A DNA stretch of 64,000 nucleotides from Sphingosinithalassobacter sp. CS137 (GTDB lineage Bacteria > Pseudomonadota > Alphaproteobacteria > Sphingomonadales > Sphingomonadaceae): the NCBI RefSeq assembly GCF_014334115.1, contig NZ_CP060494.1:2510501-2574500 (forward strand), in the 5' to 3' direction. Below, in pieces: positions 26,357 through 35,018 of this stretch. Position 1 is the first letter of the stretch, and each line of letters begins with the position of its first letter. The notes under the pieces were generated by a model that made no database searches, was not told the origin of the DNA, and saw only the letters and a list, made by a program, of their open reading frames with translations. A program made the position numbers and the translations under genes.

Positions 26357-26370
26357 CGCCGTTAACCATT
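26351..26370. promoter_or_regulatory. GTTAACC palindrome with a CtrA-like half-site
   Basis: GGTTAAC-GCC-GTTAACC is a perfect palindrome over the panC stop codon, and its right arm continues as TTAACCAT (26362-26369), a known CtrA half-site form in Caulobacter-type bacteria. The two TTAA boxes are spaced 5 nt, not the canonical 7, so a full CtrA box is not present. It lies 61 nt before the Sel1 gene start and could regulate it. Confidence 0.3.
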
Positions 26371-26430
26371 TCTTTGCATTCGTTCGCCAAAACCCGAAGC
26401 ACGAGGGATCGTGGAAAAGGGGTAGCGGCG

Positions 26431-26727
26431 ATGGGCAACAGCCTGAAGAGCGCGCGTTTCCTGATCGAAAGCCGGCTGCGCGATGCGGCGGACGGGAACG
26501 CTCAAGCGTGTTACGATCTGGGTGTCGTCTTCTCGAGCGGCGCCGGTGGCGTCGATATCGACCTGATCGAAGCGCATAAATGGTTCAATTTGGCGGCGAT
26601 GTCGGGCAGCGAACGGGCGCAGCAAAGCCGCGCCGAAATCGCCGAGGACATGAGCGCCCGCGAGATCATCGAAGCGCAGAAGGCGGCACGCGCCTTTCTT
26701 CAGGCGGGGCAAATCCGGGCGGCCTGA
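26431..26727 (+). CDS. Small Sel1-repeat protein (98 aa)
   Basis: A 98-aa helical protein with one clear Sel1-like (TPR-related) repeat: ADGNAQACYDLGVVFSSGAGG, DLIEAHKWFNLAAMSGSERAQQ (residues ~18-70), the typical A-x-x-W-F/Y-x-x-A-A-x-x-G pattern. No signal peptide, so probably cytoplasmic and acting as a protein-binding scaffold. ATG 26431 follows AAAAGGGGTAG; the frame runs back to 26374 without support. It is monocistronic, ending at a strong hairpin before convergent topA. Confidence 0.82.
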   Translation: MGNSLKSARFLIESRLRDAADGNAQACYDLGVVFSSGAGGVDIDLIEAHKWFNLAAMSGSERAQQSRAEIAEDMSAREIIEAQKAARAFLQAGQIRAA

Positions 26728-26735
26728 CTCCGCAG

Positions 26736-26759
26736 CCGGGGCAGGCAGCGCTGCCCCGG
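26736..26759. terminator. Bidirectional hairpin between sel1-like gene and topA
   Basis: CCGGGGCAG (26736-26744) and CTGCCCCGG (26751-26759) form a perfect 9-bp GC-rich stem with a 6-nt loop midway between two convergent stop codons. No T-tract follows on either strand, so strength as an intrinsic terminator is uncertain, but the position suggests shared termination. Confidence 0.55.
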
Positions 26760-26770
26760 AGCGGTGCGGC

Positions 26771-29317
26771 TCAGTCTCCTGCGACCTTCTTCGCCGCTTT
26801 CTTGGCCGGCGCCTTTTTCGCTGCCGGCTTCTTCTTTGCCGACGCCTTCTTCTTGCCCTTGGCCGGACCCTTGGCGGCGCGCTCGTCGATCAGCTTGGCG
26901 GCTTCCTCGGCGGTCAGCGTTGCCGGATCGGCGGTCTTGGGTAGCGTCGCGTTGGTCGTGCCGTCGGTGACGTACGGGCCGTAGCGGCCCTCCATCAGCT
27001 TCATCTCGCCGCCGCTCGTCGGGTGGGTCCCGAACGTCTTCAGCGGTTCGCGTGCCGCGCCGCGACCCCGTCCGCCCTTGTCGGCGGCTTCGGCGAGCTT
27101 CACCACCGCCGCGTTCATGCCGGTTTCGAACACCTCCATCGTGCTGCCCAGCCGCGCATATTTGCCGTCATGCTTCAGATAGGGGCCGTAGCGGCCGATC
27201 GCGGCCTCGATCGGCTGCCCCGTCTCAGGATGGTTGCCGATCGTGCGCGGCAGGCTGAGCAGCTTGAGCGCCATTTCCAGATCGAGCTCGCCCGGCAGAT
27301 CCTTCGGGATCGACGCGCGCTTGGCTTCCTTGCCTTCGCCGAGCTGTATATAGGGACCGAAGCGGCCCGACTTGCGCTCGACCTCGAGGCCGGTCTCGGG
27401 ATCCTTCCCCAGCGATTCAGGGCCGCTGTCCTCGCTGCCTTCGCCACCCGGCTGGGCGAAGCGGCGCGTGAACTTGCATTCGGGATAGTTGGAGCAGGCG
27501 ACGAAGGCGCCAAAGCGCCCGCCGCGCAGCGCCAGCCGTCCGTCGCCGCATGCCGGGCAGCGCCGCGGATCGCTGCCGTCGGCCTGTTTGGGGAAGAGAT
27601 AGGGTTCGAGGAACTTGTCGAGCTCGGCGGTGATGTCCGACGGCTTCTGCTCCATCACTTCGTCGGTCCGCGGGCGAAAATCCTTCCAGAATGCGTCGAG
27701 CACCGCCTGCCAGGCCGCGCGCCCGCCCGAGACGTCGTCGAGCTCCTCTTCAAGCCCCGCGGTGAAGTCATAGCTGACATATCGCTCGAAGAATCGCTCG
27801 AGAAAGGCAGTCAGCAGCCGCCCGCTTTCTTCGGCGAAGAAGCGGTTCTTTTCGACGCGCACATAGGCGCGGTCCTTGAGCACCTGGATGATCGAGGCAT
27901 AGGTCGACGGGCGGCCGATGCCGAGCTCCTCGAGCCGCTTCACCAGCGAGGCTTCGGAGAAGCGCGGCGGCGGCTGAGTGAAATGCTGTTCGGCATTCAC
28001 TGCCTTTTTCGCGGGAGTCGCGCCTTCGCTCATCTTCGGCAGGCGGCGCGCATCCTCGTCTTCCGAATCGTCGCGGCCTTCCTCGTAGAGCGCGAGATAG
28101 CCGGGGAAGAGCACCACCTGGCCGGTGGCGCGCAGCCCGTGCTGGCCGGTTGCATCCTCCAGCTCGATCGTGGTGCGCTCCATCCGCGCCGAGGCCATCT
28201 GGCTCGCCAACGCGCGCTTGAAGATCAGATCGTAGAGGCGGGCGTGGTCGCCCGAGCCCGCGCAGTCCTTCGAGAAGTCGGTGGGGCGGATCGCCTCATG
28301 CGCTTCCTGCGCGTTCTTCGCCTTGGTCTGATACATGCGCGGCTTGTCGGGCACGTACGACCCGTCATAGCGCTCGGCGACCGCGCGGCGCGCGTCCTGG
28401 ATCGCGCCGCCGTCCATCTGGACGCCGTCGGTCCGCATATAGGTGATCGCGCCATCCTCGTAGAGCGCCTGCGCGATCCGCATCGTGTGGCTCGCCGAAA
28501 AACCGAGCTTGCGCGCCGCCTCCTGCTGGAGCGTCGAGGTGGTGAAGGGCGGCGGCGGGTTGCGCGTCGCGGGCTTGGTCTCGACCGAGACGACCGAGAA
28601 GCGGCCTTCCTCGACCGCTTTCTTCGCGGCCATCGCATCGCCTTCGTTGCCGATCGAGAGGCGGTCGAGCTTGTCGCCCTTCCACTTCACCAGCCGCGCC
28701 TGAAAGCCGGTGCCGTCCTGCTCCAGATCGGCGGTGACCGACCAATATTCCTGCGCGGTGAAGCCTTCGATCTCGCGCTCGCGCTCGACGATCAGGCGCA
28801 GCGCGACCGACTGGACGCGGCCGGCCGACTTGGCGCCGGGCAGCTTGCGCCAGAGCACCGGCGACAGCGTGAAGCCGACGAGATAATCGAGCGCGCGGCG
28901 GGCGCGGTATGCGTCGATCAGATCGGTATCGAGCCCGCGAGGGCGCTCCATCGCCTCGGTGACAGCCTTTTTGGTGATCGCGTTGAAGGTGACTCGCTCG
29001 ACCTGCGCGGGGAGCGCCTTCTTCTTGGCGAGCAGCTCCTGCACGTGCCACGAAATCGCTTCGCCCTCGCGATCGGGGTCGGTGGCGAGAATCAGCCGGT
29101 CCGCCTTCTTCGCCTCGTCGGCGATCGCCTTCAGCTGCTTGGCCTTGTCGGCATAGGGCTCCCACTCCATCGCGAACCCCTCGTCGGGGTTCACCGACCC
29201 GTCCTTGGGCGGCAGATCGCGGACATGGCCGTACGAGGCGAGGACGCGATAATCCTTGCCGAGATATTTCTCGATGGTTTTCGCCTTGGCGGGCGATTCG
29301 ACGATGACGAGCTGCAT
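26771..29317 (-). CDS. topA: DNA topoisomerase I (type IA)
   Basis: An 848-aa enzyme that relaxes negative supercoils through a 5'-phosphotyrosine. The Toprim domain begins MQLVIVESPAKAKTIEKYLG and includes the TDPDREGEAISWH acidic site (~79-91); the active-site Tyr is Tyr293 in ITYMRTDG. The C-terminal half has one Cys4 zinc ribbon (CPACG, CSNYPEC) and three GRxGPY-type topoisomerase C-terminal repeats. The last ~35 residues are a Lys/Ala-rich tail (KGKKKASAKKKP), an added DNA-binding extension common in alphaproteobacteria. Essential. Divergent from the DUF2231 gene over 223 nt. Confidence 0.98.
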   Translation of the reverse strand: MQLVIVESPAKAKTIEKYLGKDYRVLASYGHVRDLPPKDGSVNPDEGFAMEWEPYADKAKQLKAIADEAKKADRLILATDPDREGEAISWHVQELLAKKKALPAQVERVTFNAITKKAVTEAMERPRGLDTDLIDAYRARRALDYLVGFTLSPVLWRKLPGAKSAGRVQSVALRLIVEREREIEGFTAQEYWSVTADLEQDGTGFQARLVKWKGDKLDRLSIGNEGDAMAAKKAVEEGRFSVVSVETKPATRNPPPPFTTSTLQQEAARKLGFSASHTMRIAQALYEDGAITYMRTDGVQMDGGAIQDARRAVAERYDGSYVPDKPRMYQTKAKNAQEAHEAIRPTDFSKDCAGSGDHARLYDLIFKRALASQMASARMERTTIELEDATGQHGLRATGQVVLFPGYLALYEEGRDDSEDEDARRLPKMSEGATPAKKAVNAEQHFTQPPPRFSEASLVKRLEELGIGRPSTYASIIQVLKDRAYVRVEKNRFFAEESGRLLTAFLERFFERYVSYDFTAGLEEELDDVSGGRAAWQAVLDAFWKDFRPRTDEVMEQKPSDITAELDKFLEPYLFPKQADGSDPRRCPACGDGRLALRGGRFGAFVACSNYPECKFTRRFAQPGGEGSEDSGPESLGKDPETGLEVERKSGRFGPYIQLGEGKEAKRASIPKDLPGELDLEMALKLLSLPRTIGNHPETGQPIEAAIGRYGPYLKHDGKYARLGSTMEVFETGMNAAVVKLAEAADKGGRGRGAAREPLKTFGTHPTSGGEMKLMEGRYGPYVTDGTTNATLPKTADPATLTAEEAAKLIDERAAKGPAKGKKKASAKKKPAAKKAPAKKAAKKVAGD

Positions 29318-29377
29318 GGGGAGGAGGTGGTTCCTTACGTGTACACGCGCGAGGATGGGGAGCCACTTCGCCCTCCG

Positions 29378-29542
29378 TCAAGCGGCCTTGGCGAAGCAGT
29401 CGATCAGAAAATCGTCGGGAAGCATCTTCGGCTGCTGCGTGGGCGGGGGAACAACCGGCGCCGCCTTGCATTTCCTGATGGCGCTACGCCAGTGCCCTGC
29501 GTAGCGCCGCTCCGGGCGCGTTCCTGCCCGAAGCACCCGCAT
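29378..29542 (-). CDS. Possible small ORF (54 aa)
   Basis: A 54-codon ORF on the minus strand in the topA leader region. Its product is basic at the N-terminus (VLRAGTRPERRYAGHW), has a PVVPPPTQQP linker and ends LPDDFLIDCFAKAA, which reads like a genuine amphipathic tail. Against it: no clear ribosome site, overlap of its start with that of the DUF2231 gene, and a perfect hairpin inside it. No family recognised. Kept as a weak candidate. Confidence 0.25.
   Translation of the reverse strand: MRVLRAGTRPERRYAGHWRSAIRKCKAAPVVPPPTQQPKMLPDDFLIDCFAKAA
29480..29508. other. Perfect 10-bp hairpin in the topA/DUF2231 divergent region
   Basis: GGCGCTACGC (29480-29489) and GCGTAGCGCC (29499-29508) form a perfect stem with a 9-nt loop, directly followed by a second smaller one, CGGGC/GCCCG around 29513-29530. 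They precede the DUF2231 start by ~30 nt and would be in its mRNA leader if transcription begins upstream. Function unknown. Confidence 0.5.
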
Positions 29543-29990
29543 GTTCGCCGCGACAGGAGACCGGCTCTTGGCTCTCGATTTCGACCGACACCGCGCGCCG
29601 GCGCTGCACCCGCTGCACGCGGTGCTGCTGGCAGGCGCGCTGCCGTTGTTCCTGGGCGCGCTGCTCAGCGACTATGCCTATGCGGCCAGCTATCAGATCC
29701 AATGGACCAATTTCGCGTCCTGGCTGATCATCGGCGGGATGATCTTCAGCGGGTTCGCGCTGCTCTGGGCACTGATCGACCTGATCCGCACGCGTGAAGG
29801 CTGGCACCTCCTCTATTTCGTCGTGCTGCTCGCCGCATGGGTGCTCGGCTTCATCAACGCGCTCGTCCATGCGAAGGACGTTTGGGCCGCGATGCCCGAC
29901 GGGCTGATCCTGTCCGCGATCGTCGCCCTGCTTACCATCGTCGCGGTCTGGATCGGCTTTTCGACGCTGCGCGCGGGAGGCGCCAAATGA
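29541..29990 (+). CDS. DUF2231 family membrane protein
   Basis: A 149-aa inner-membrane protein with four hydrophobic helices (about residues 25-45, 58-82, 88-108 and 122-143) and the family hallmark HPLHAVLLAGALPLFLGALLSD. Conserved His residues near the membrane face suggest haem or metal binding, but this is unproven. ATG 29541 lacks a ribosome site; an in-frame TTG at 29568 has AGGAGA 7 nt upstream and may be the true start (140 aa). The stop overlaps the start of the PQQ-type dehydrogenase (ATGA), so the two products are probably made together and may interact. Confidence 0.85.
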   Translation: MFAATGDRLLALDFDRHRAPALHPLHAVLLAGALPLFLGALLSDYAYAASYQIQWTNFASWLIIGGMIFSGFALLWALIDLIRTREGWHLLYFVVLLAAWVLGFINALVHAKDVWAAMPDGLILSAIVALLTIVAVWIGFSTLRAGGAK

Positions 29991-31315
29991 ACCGCGCCCT
30001 GCTCCTAACTGCCGCGATCCTGCCGGCCCTGCTCGCCGGATGCGGCGGCAATCCGCCCGCACAGGATTATGGCGAGCAGCCGACCCTGCCCGACCGTGAG
30101 CGCGGGCTGCTGCCCAGCATGGACATCGCCAACCCCGTCCAATGGGGTGACCAGCGCCCGACGGTTCCCGAGGGCTATTCGATCACCCCGATCGCGACAG
30201 GCCTCAAGATTCCGCGTCAGACGATCGTGCTGCCCAACGGCGACATCCTCGTCGCCGAGGGCAAGGGCGGCAACGCGCCCAAGCTGACTCCGAAGGATTT
30301 CATCGCAGGCTATATCAAATCCAAGGGCGTGAGCTCGGTCGAAGGCGGCGACCGGCTGACTCTGCTTCGCGACGCCGACGGGGACGGCAATTATGAAGGC
30401 CGAACGGTGTTCGCCGATGGTCTGAACGCCCCCTATGGCCTCGCGCTGGTCGGCAGCGACCTTTATGTCGCCAATCAGGATTCGCTGGTCCGCTTCGACT
30501 ATGCGCCTGGGCAGACGCGGGCGAGCGGCCCGCCCGAGCTGGTCACGCAGCTCCCCTCGGTAATCAACCACCATTGGACCAAGGCGCTGACCGCCAGCCC
30601 CGACGGCCGCTACCTCTATGTCGGCATCGGATCGAACAGCAACATCACCGAACGCGGCATGATCGCCGAAGTCGACCGCGCGGTTGTCTGGGAAGTCGAT
30701 GCCGAGACCGGCGCGCATCGGCCCTATGCCACCGGGCTGCGCAACCCGACCGCGCTCGCTTTTCGTCCGGGCACCAACGAGCTGTGGGCAGTGGTGAACG
30801 AGCGCGACGAACTCGGCCCCAATCTCGTCCCCGATTATCTCACTTCGGTGCGCGAGGGCGGCTTCTACGGCTGGCCGTACAGCTATTGGGGATCGAACGT
30901 CGATCCGCGCGTGCGGCCGCAGGATCCGCAGAAGGTCGCCGCGGCGATCCGGCCCGATTATGCGCTCGGGTCGCATGTTGCCGCGCTCGGAGTGGATTTC
31001 TCGTCGCCCGCGATGGGCAGTTCCTTTGCAGAGGGCGTGTTCGTCGGCGAGCACGGCAGCTGGAATCGCAGCGAGCCGGTCGGCTACAAGGTCGTGTTCG
31101 TGCCCTTCCGCGGCGGCCGGCCGGCGGGCGTGCCGATCGATTTCTTGACCGGCTTCATGGGCGAGGACGGCAAGACGCGCGGGCGGCCGGTGGGAGTCAC
31201 CGTCGATCCGCGCGGCGCGCTGATCGTGGCGGACGACCTGTCGAACACGATCTGGCGCGTTGCGCCGTCGCGACCGACGACGCCTGCGCGGCTGGTCGTG
31301 CAGCCGGTGGAATAA
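29987..31315 (+). CDS. PQQ-dependent sugar dehydrogenase-like lipoprotein (sorbosone dehydrogenase family)
   Basis: A 442-aa six-bladed beta-propeller enzyme. Residues 1-19 form a lipoprotein signal with lipobox LAGC (Cys19). The core has propeller repeats such as NGDILVAEGKGG, GLNAPYGLALVGSDLYVAN, PDGRYLYVGIGSNSNITERG, GLRNPTALAFRPGTNELWAVVNERD and GVFVGEHGSWNRSEPVG, the pattern of soluble glucose/sorbosone dehydrogenases that use PQQ and calcium. The substrate is likely a sugar or aldose in the periplasm; the exact one is unknown. Coupled to the upstream DUF2231 membrane protein, a possible electron-accepting partner (inference). Confidence 0.88.
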   Translation: MNRALLLTAAILPALLAGCGGNPPAQDYGEQPTLPDRERGLLPSMDIANPVQWGDQRPTVPEGYSITPIATGLKIPRQTIVLPNGDILVAEGKGGNAPKLTPKDFIAGYIKSKGVSSVEGGDRLTLLRDADGDGNYEGRTVFADGLNAPYGLALVGSDLYVANQDSLVRFDYAPGQTRASGPPELVTQLPSVINHHWTKALTASPDGRYLYVGIGSNSNITERGMIAEVDRAVVWEVDAETGAHRPYATGLRNPTALAFRPGTNELWAVVNERDELGPNLVPDYLTSVREGGFYGWPYSYWGSNVDPRVRPQDPQKVAAAIRPDYALGSHVAALGVDFSSPAMGSSFAEGVFVGEHGSWNRSEPVGYKVVFVPFRGGRPAGVPIDFLTGFMGEDGKTRGRPVGVTVDPRGALIVADDLSNTIWRVAPSRPTTPARLVVQPVE

Positions 31316-31375
31316 ACACCGGGGCGGCAAGCCCCTTCCCCTCGCGCGGCGCGGGCTGCTACAGCGCCCGCGCCC

Positions 31376-33247
31376 ATGCTCAATCTCAACGACATCACCG
31401 TGCGCCTTGGCGGACGCACGATCCTCGACGGCGCTTCGGCCGCGGTGCCGCCGCGCGGACGCGTCGGGCTGATCGGGCGCAACGGCGCGGGAAAATCGAC
31501 TCTGGTCAAGGTGATCGCCGGCGAGCTGGAGCCGGACACCGGAACGGTGGAAATGCCGCGCGCCGCCCGGCTCGGCTATGTCGCGCAGGAAGCGCCGGCC
31601 GGCAGCACGACTCCGTTCGAGACGGTGCTCGCCGCCGACGAAGAGCGTGCCGCGCTGATGGCCGAGAGCGAGACCGCAAGCGATCCGGCGCGCATCGCCG
31701 ACATCCATGACCGACTGAACGCGATCCAGGCGCATTCGGCGCCGGCACGCGCGGCGCGCATCCTCAACGGCCTCGGCTTCGACGAGGAGGCGCAGCATCG
31801 TCCGCTGGAGAGCTTTTCGGGCGGGTGGCGGATGCGCGTCGCGCTCGCTGCCTTGCTGTTCTCGGCGCCTGACGTGCTGCTGCTCGACGAGCCTTCGAAC
31901 CACCTCGACCTCGAGGCCGTGCTGTGGCTCGAGGACTTTCTGAAGACGTATCCGGCGACGATCCTGCTGGTGAGCCATGAGCGCGACTTCCTGAACAACG
32001 TCTGCGATCACATGCTTCACCTCGAACGGGGCAGGGTGACGCTCTATCCGGGCGGGTATGACGCGTTCGAGAAGCAGCGCGCCGAGCGGCAGGCCCAGCT
32101 CGAGGCGGCGCGTGCCAAGCAGGAGGCGCAGCGCGCCAAGCTGCAGGATTATGTTGCGCGCAATTCGGCCCGCGCCTCCACTGCGAAACAGGCGCAGAGC
32201 CGCGCCAAGGCACTCGCCCGGATGCAGCCGATCGCAGCGCTGGTGGACGACCCCTCGCTAAGCTTCGACTTCCCCGATCCCGATGCGCTGCGTCCGCCGC
32301 TGATCACGCTCGACATGGCGAGCGTGGGCTATGGCGAGACCCCGGTGCTTCAGCGCCTCAACCTGCGGATCGATCCGGACGATCGCATCGCGCTGCTCGG
32401 CCGCAACGGCAATGGCAAGACGACGCTCGCGCGGCTGCTGGCGGCGCAGCTCGCGCCGATGGACGGCGAAATGAACGCCTCGGGCAAGATGCGCGTCGGC
32501 TATTTCACGCAATATCAGGTCGAGGAGCTGCGCCACGGCGACACTCCGCTCGATCATCTCCAGCGGCTGATGCCCGGCGAGAAGCCGGCGGCGGTGCGCG
32601 CGCAGCTCGGCCGGTTCGGCTTCGCCGGCGAAAAGGCGCTGACGCAGGTCGGCAAGCTTTCGGGCGGCGAGCGGGCGCGGCTGGCACTGGCGCTGATCAC
32701 GCGCGACGCGCCGCACATGTTGATCCTCGACGAGCCGACCAACCACCTCGACGTCGATGCGCGCGAAGCGCTGATCCAGGCGCTCAACGCCTATTCGGGC
32801 GCGGTACTGATCGTCAGCCACGACCGCCACATGATCGAGACGACCGCCGATCGGCTCGTGCTGGTAAATGAAGGGACGGCGGCGGAGTTCGACGGCTCGG
32901 TCGACGATTACATCGCGTTCGTGCTTGCGAAAGAGCCCGCTGGCGGCAGCAAGGCCGAGCCCAAGGTCAGCAAGAAGGATGCGCGCAAGGCCGCCGCCGA
33001 CGCGCGCGAGAAGAACCAGGCGCTGCGCAAGGCGGCAAAGGCCGCGGAAATCGCGCTGGAGAAGCTCACTGCCGAGCGCAGCGCGATCGACCGGGCGATG
33101 TTCGACCCCTCGACCGCCGAGCCTGCGCTGGCGAAGCTGACGATGACCGACCTGATGAAGCGCCGCGCCGAGCTGGAAAGCCGGATCGAGGCGGCCGAGG
33201 CGAGCTGGCTGGAAGCGAGCGAGGCGCTGGAGACCGAAGCGGCCTGA
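31376..33247 (+). CDS. ABC-F family ATP-binding protein
   Basis: A 623-aa soluble protein with two ABC ATPase domains and no membrane part. Domain 1 has Walker A GRNGAGKST (~34-42) and signature SFSGGWRMRVALA; domain 2 has GRNGNGKTT and LSGGERARLALAL, each with Walker B LLDEP or ILDEP. The interdomain linker (residues ~235-290, rich in Q, A, R and K) and a C-terminal coiled coil (~525-620, Lys/Ala/Glu-rich) mark the ABC-F class acting on the ribosome, closest to the YheS/Uup types. Role: translation factor relieving stalls. It starts 60 nt after the dehydrogenase gene. Confidence 0.94.
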   Translation: MLNLNDITVRLGGRTILDGASAAVPPRGRVGLIGRNGAGKSTLVKVIAGELEPDTGTVEMPRAARLGYVAQEAPAGSTTPFETVLAADEERAALMAESETASDPARIADIHDRLNAIQAHSAPARAARILNGLGFDEEAQHRPLESFSGGWRMRVALAALLFSAPDVLLLDEPSNHLDLEAVLWLEDFLKTYPATILLVSHERDFLNNVCDHMLHLERGRVTLYPGGYDAFEKQRAERQAQLEAARAKQEAQRAKLQDYVARNSARASTAKQAQSRAKALARMQPIAALVDDPSLSFDFPDPDALRPPLITLDMASVGYGETPVLQRLNLRIDPDDRIALLGRNGNGKTTLARLLAAQLAPMDGEMNASGKMRVGYFTQYQVEELRHGDTPLDHLQRLMPGEKPAAVRAQLGRFGFAGEKALTQVGKLSGGERARLALALITRDAPHMLILDEPTNHLDVDAREALIQALNAYSGAVLIVSHDRHMIETTADRLVLVNEGTAAEFDGSVDDYIAFVLAKEPAGGSKAEPKVSKKDARKAAADAREKNQALRKAAKAAEIALEKLTAERSAIDRAMFDPSTAEPALAKLTMTDLMKRRAELESRIEAAEASWLEASEALETEAA

Positions 33248-33284
33248 CACGCAAGGCGCAGGCGAAAGCGGGAGGAGCGACGCG

Positions 33285-33817
33285 ATGACGGCGGAGGAGC
33301 TGGAAGCCGGCGTCGGCGCGGCTCGCGCGCTCGCCTTTTACGATTCACTGCCGTCGGTCGCCGAGGCGGCGATGCTCGGCAGCTGGCGTGGCAGCGAAGT
33401 GCCTAGCGGCCATTCGCTCGACGGACTGCTCGCGCGGAGCGGATGGCACGGCAAGCGCTTCGACAATGCCGAGGCGGTGCATCCGCTGGTATTCGCAAAG
33501 GCCGACGGAAGCCGCTTCTGCGTCGATCCTGCGCGCTTGCCGCTGGCGCTGCTGGTGCGGCGCCCGGGGCTTGTCGGCCGCGTGACGTCGCCGCGGATTC
33601 CGGCGCTCGCGGCGCCGGTGCTGGCGACGAAGCGCCCGCCGCACGGCTCCGCCGCCTCGAGTATCGCGGTGTCGTCACTGCGACCATGCTCTACGACGCA
33701 CAGCCGATCCACGACGCTTTTCGCGCGATCGACGCCGACACGGTGCTGGGCGCAATGGACATGCGGGGATTTTCCGCGCCCTACCTTTTCCTGCTGCGGC
33801 GGGAGGAGGCGGGGTGA
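33285..33817 (+). pseudogene. DUF4334 (GXWXG) protein, frameshifted
   Basis: Two halves of one family member lie in different frames. The first (from ATG 33285) carries [20 protein letters not shown] and [18 protein letters not shown] (the GXWXG domain), to about [13 protein letters not shown] near 33640. The second continues one base back (-1) as [19 protein letters not shown] and [15 protein letters not shown] (the DUF4334 domain), ending at TGA 33817. One missing base near 33640 restores a full ~177-aa protein. There is no slippery heptamer, so it is a mutation or a sequencing error rather than programmed frameshifting. Function of the family is unknown. Confidence 0.85.
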
Positions 33818-33990
33818 TGCCGGCGGGGAGTGTGCCGCTCCTCGCCAGCTATCCCCGCCGCCTGAGCGTGCCTCCAGATCGAGCGCGACAGGACCAAGCA
33901 TGGCCACTTTGCTGCACCGTCGTCGCCCGGAACGTAGGCGGCTGCGGCTGGTTGCAATGTTTCCGGTCAAGCGAGGGAAGAGAGCGTTTT

Positions 33991-34911
33991 ATGAGAGCTC
34001 GTGTTTCTGCCGTCCTGCTCGTCGCGAGCATGGCGGCGCCTGCGCGTGCGCAGGACATCGAGGCTCCACTCGGGGACGAAAGGCCGCCCGAGGCGACGCT
34101 GCTCGACGAAGTGGAAGCGGACCGGCCGGCCGAGCCAGGTCGCGTGACTGTGAGCGCCGGGGCGACGTTCGTGGGGCAGTATATCTCGCGCGGTATCGCT
34201 TTTTCCGACAAGCCGAGCCTTCAGCCCTATCTGTCCGTGCGCGTGGCGCTTCCGGAGCTGGCCGGCGGGATCGTTACCGACGCCGGGCTGTTTGCAGGAA
34301 CCTGGAACAGTATCCAGTTCACCGAGCCGGGCCTCGGCCAGCCCAGTTCAGGCGATCTGGCCGGGTGGTACGAAGCCGATGTCTATGCCGGAGCGGCCGT
34401 GGAGCTGAACGACCGGTGGATCGTGTCGGCCGCCTACTACCGCTACGAATCCCCCGGGCAATCGTTCAGGGCCTATGACGATTTCGAACTGATCGTGCGC
34501 TTCGACGATGGGGAGGCCTGGGCGGACCTGGTGCCGCTGCCCGACTTCACTCTCTCTCCGACGCTGCGCCTCGTGCAGGAATCGAACCGGCCCGGGCGGC
34601 CCGATGCGCTGTACGTCCAGCCGTCGCTCACGCCATCCTTCTCCCTGTCCGACGCCGAGCGGCCGGTGCGGTTGAGCATCCCGCTGGTGGTGGGACTTTC
34701 CGACGAATATTACGACGGCATCGATGGCAGACAGCAGACGTTCGGCTATTTCCGCACCGGCCTGATCTTCGCCGCCAATCCGTTCGGCGGACAGGCGAGC
34801 GCGCTCGAGCTGAACGGCGGCTTCGATCTCTGGCTGCTGAACGAGCGCGTCGCCAACGGGCTCGACAATGCAGAGCTGGTCGGACGCGCAGGAGTAAGCT
34901 GGAGCTTCTGA
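33991..34911 (+). CDS. Outer-membrane beta-barrel protein, TorF-like putative porin
   Basis: A 306-aa exported protein with a cleavable signal (MRARVSAVLLVASMAAPARAQ). After an acidic linker, the mature part alternates hydrophobic and polar residues in strands: VSAGATFVGQYISRGIAFSD, then LQPYLSVRVALP, WYEADVYAGAAVELNDRW and IVSAAYYRYESP, ending in an aromatic Phe (GVSWSF) as outer-membrane proteins do. The start of the barrel (Y-x-x-RG-I/F-x-x-S) resembles the TorF family of putative porins. ATG 33991 is preferred; the ORF runs back to 33814 but only this start gives a signal peptide. Confidence 0.78.
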   Translation: MRARVSAVLLVASMAAPARAQDIEAPLGDERPPEATLLDEVEADRPAEPGRVTVSAGATFVGQYISRGIAFSDKPSLQPYLSVRVALPELAGGIVTDAGLFAGTWNSIQFTEPGLGQPSSGDLAGWYEADVYAGAAVELNDRWIVSAAYYRYESPGQSFRAYDDFELIVRFDDGEAWADLVPLPDFTLSPTLRLVQESNRPGRPDALYVQPSLTPSFSLSDAERPVRLSIPLVVGLSDEYYDGIDGRQQTFGYFRTGLIFAANPFGGQASALELNGGFDLWLLNERVANGLDNAELVGRAGVSWSF

Positions 34912-35018
34912 GCCCCGGCCCGGCTGGCCTTCGCGCCGCCGGCGAGACCAGGCTTCCAGAACGAGCTACCGGACCGGCACGGTCGCCTCAGCTTCTCTCG
35001 TTCCTGCTTGAAGCCCTT

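Noticed and set aside
27023..29797. 924-codon open frame on the plus strand
   Set aside because: Antisense shadow of topA with no domain and biased Arg/Leu/Asp composition.
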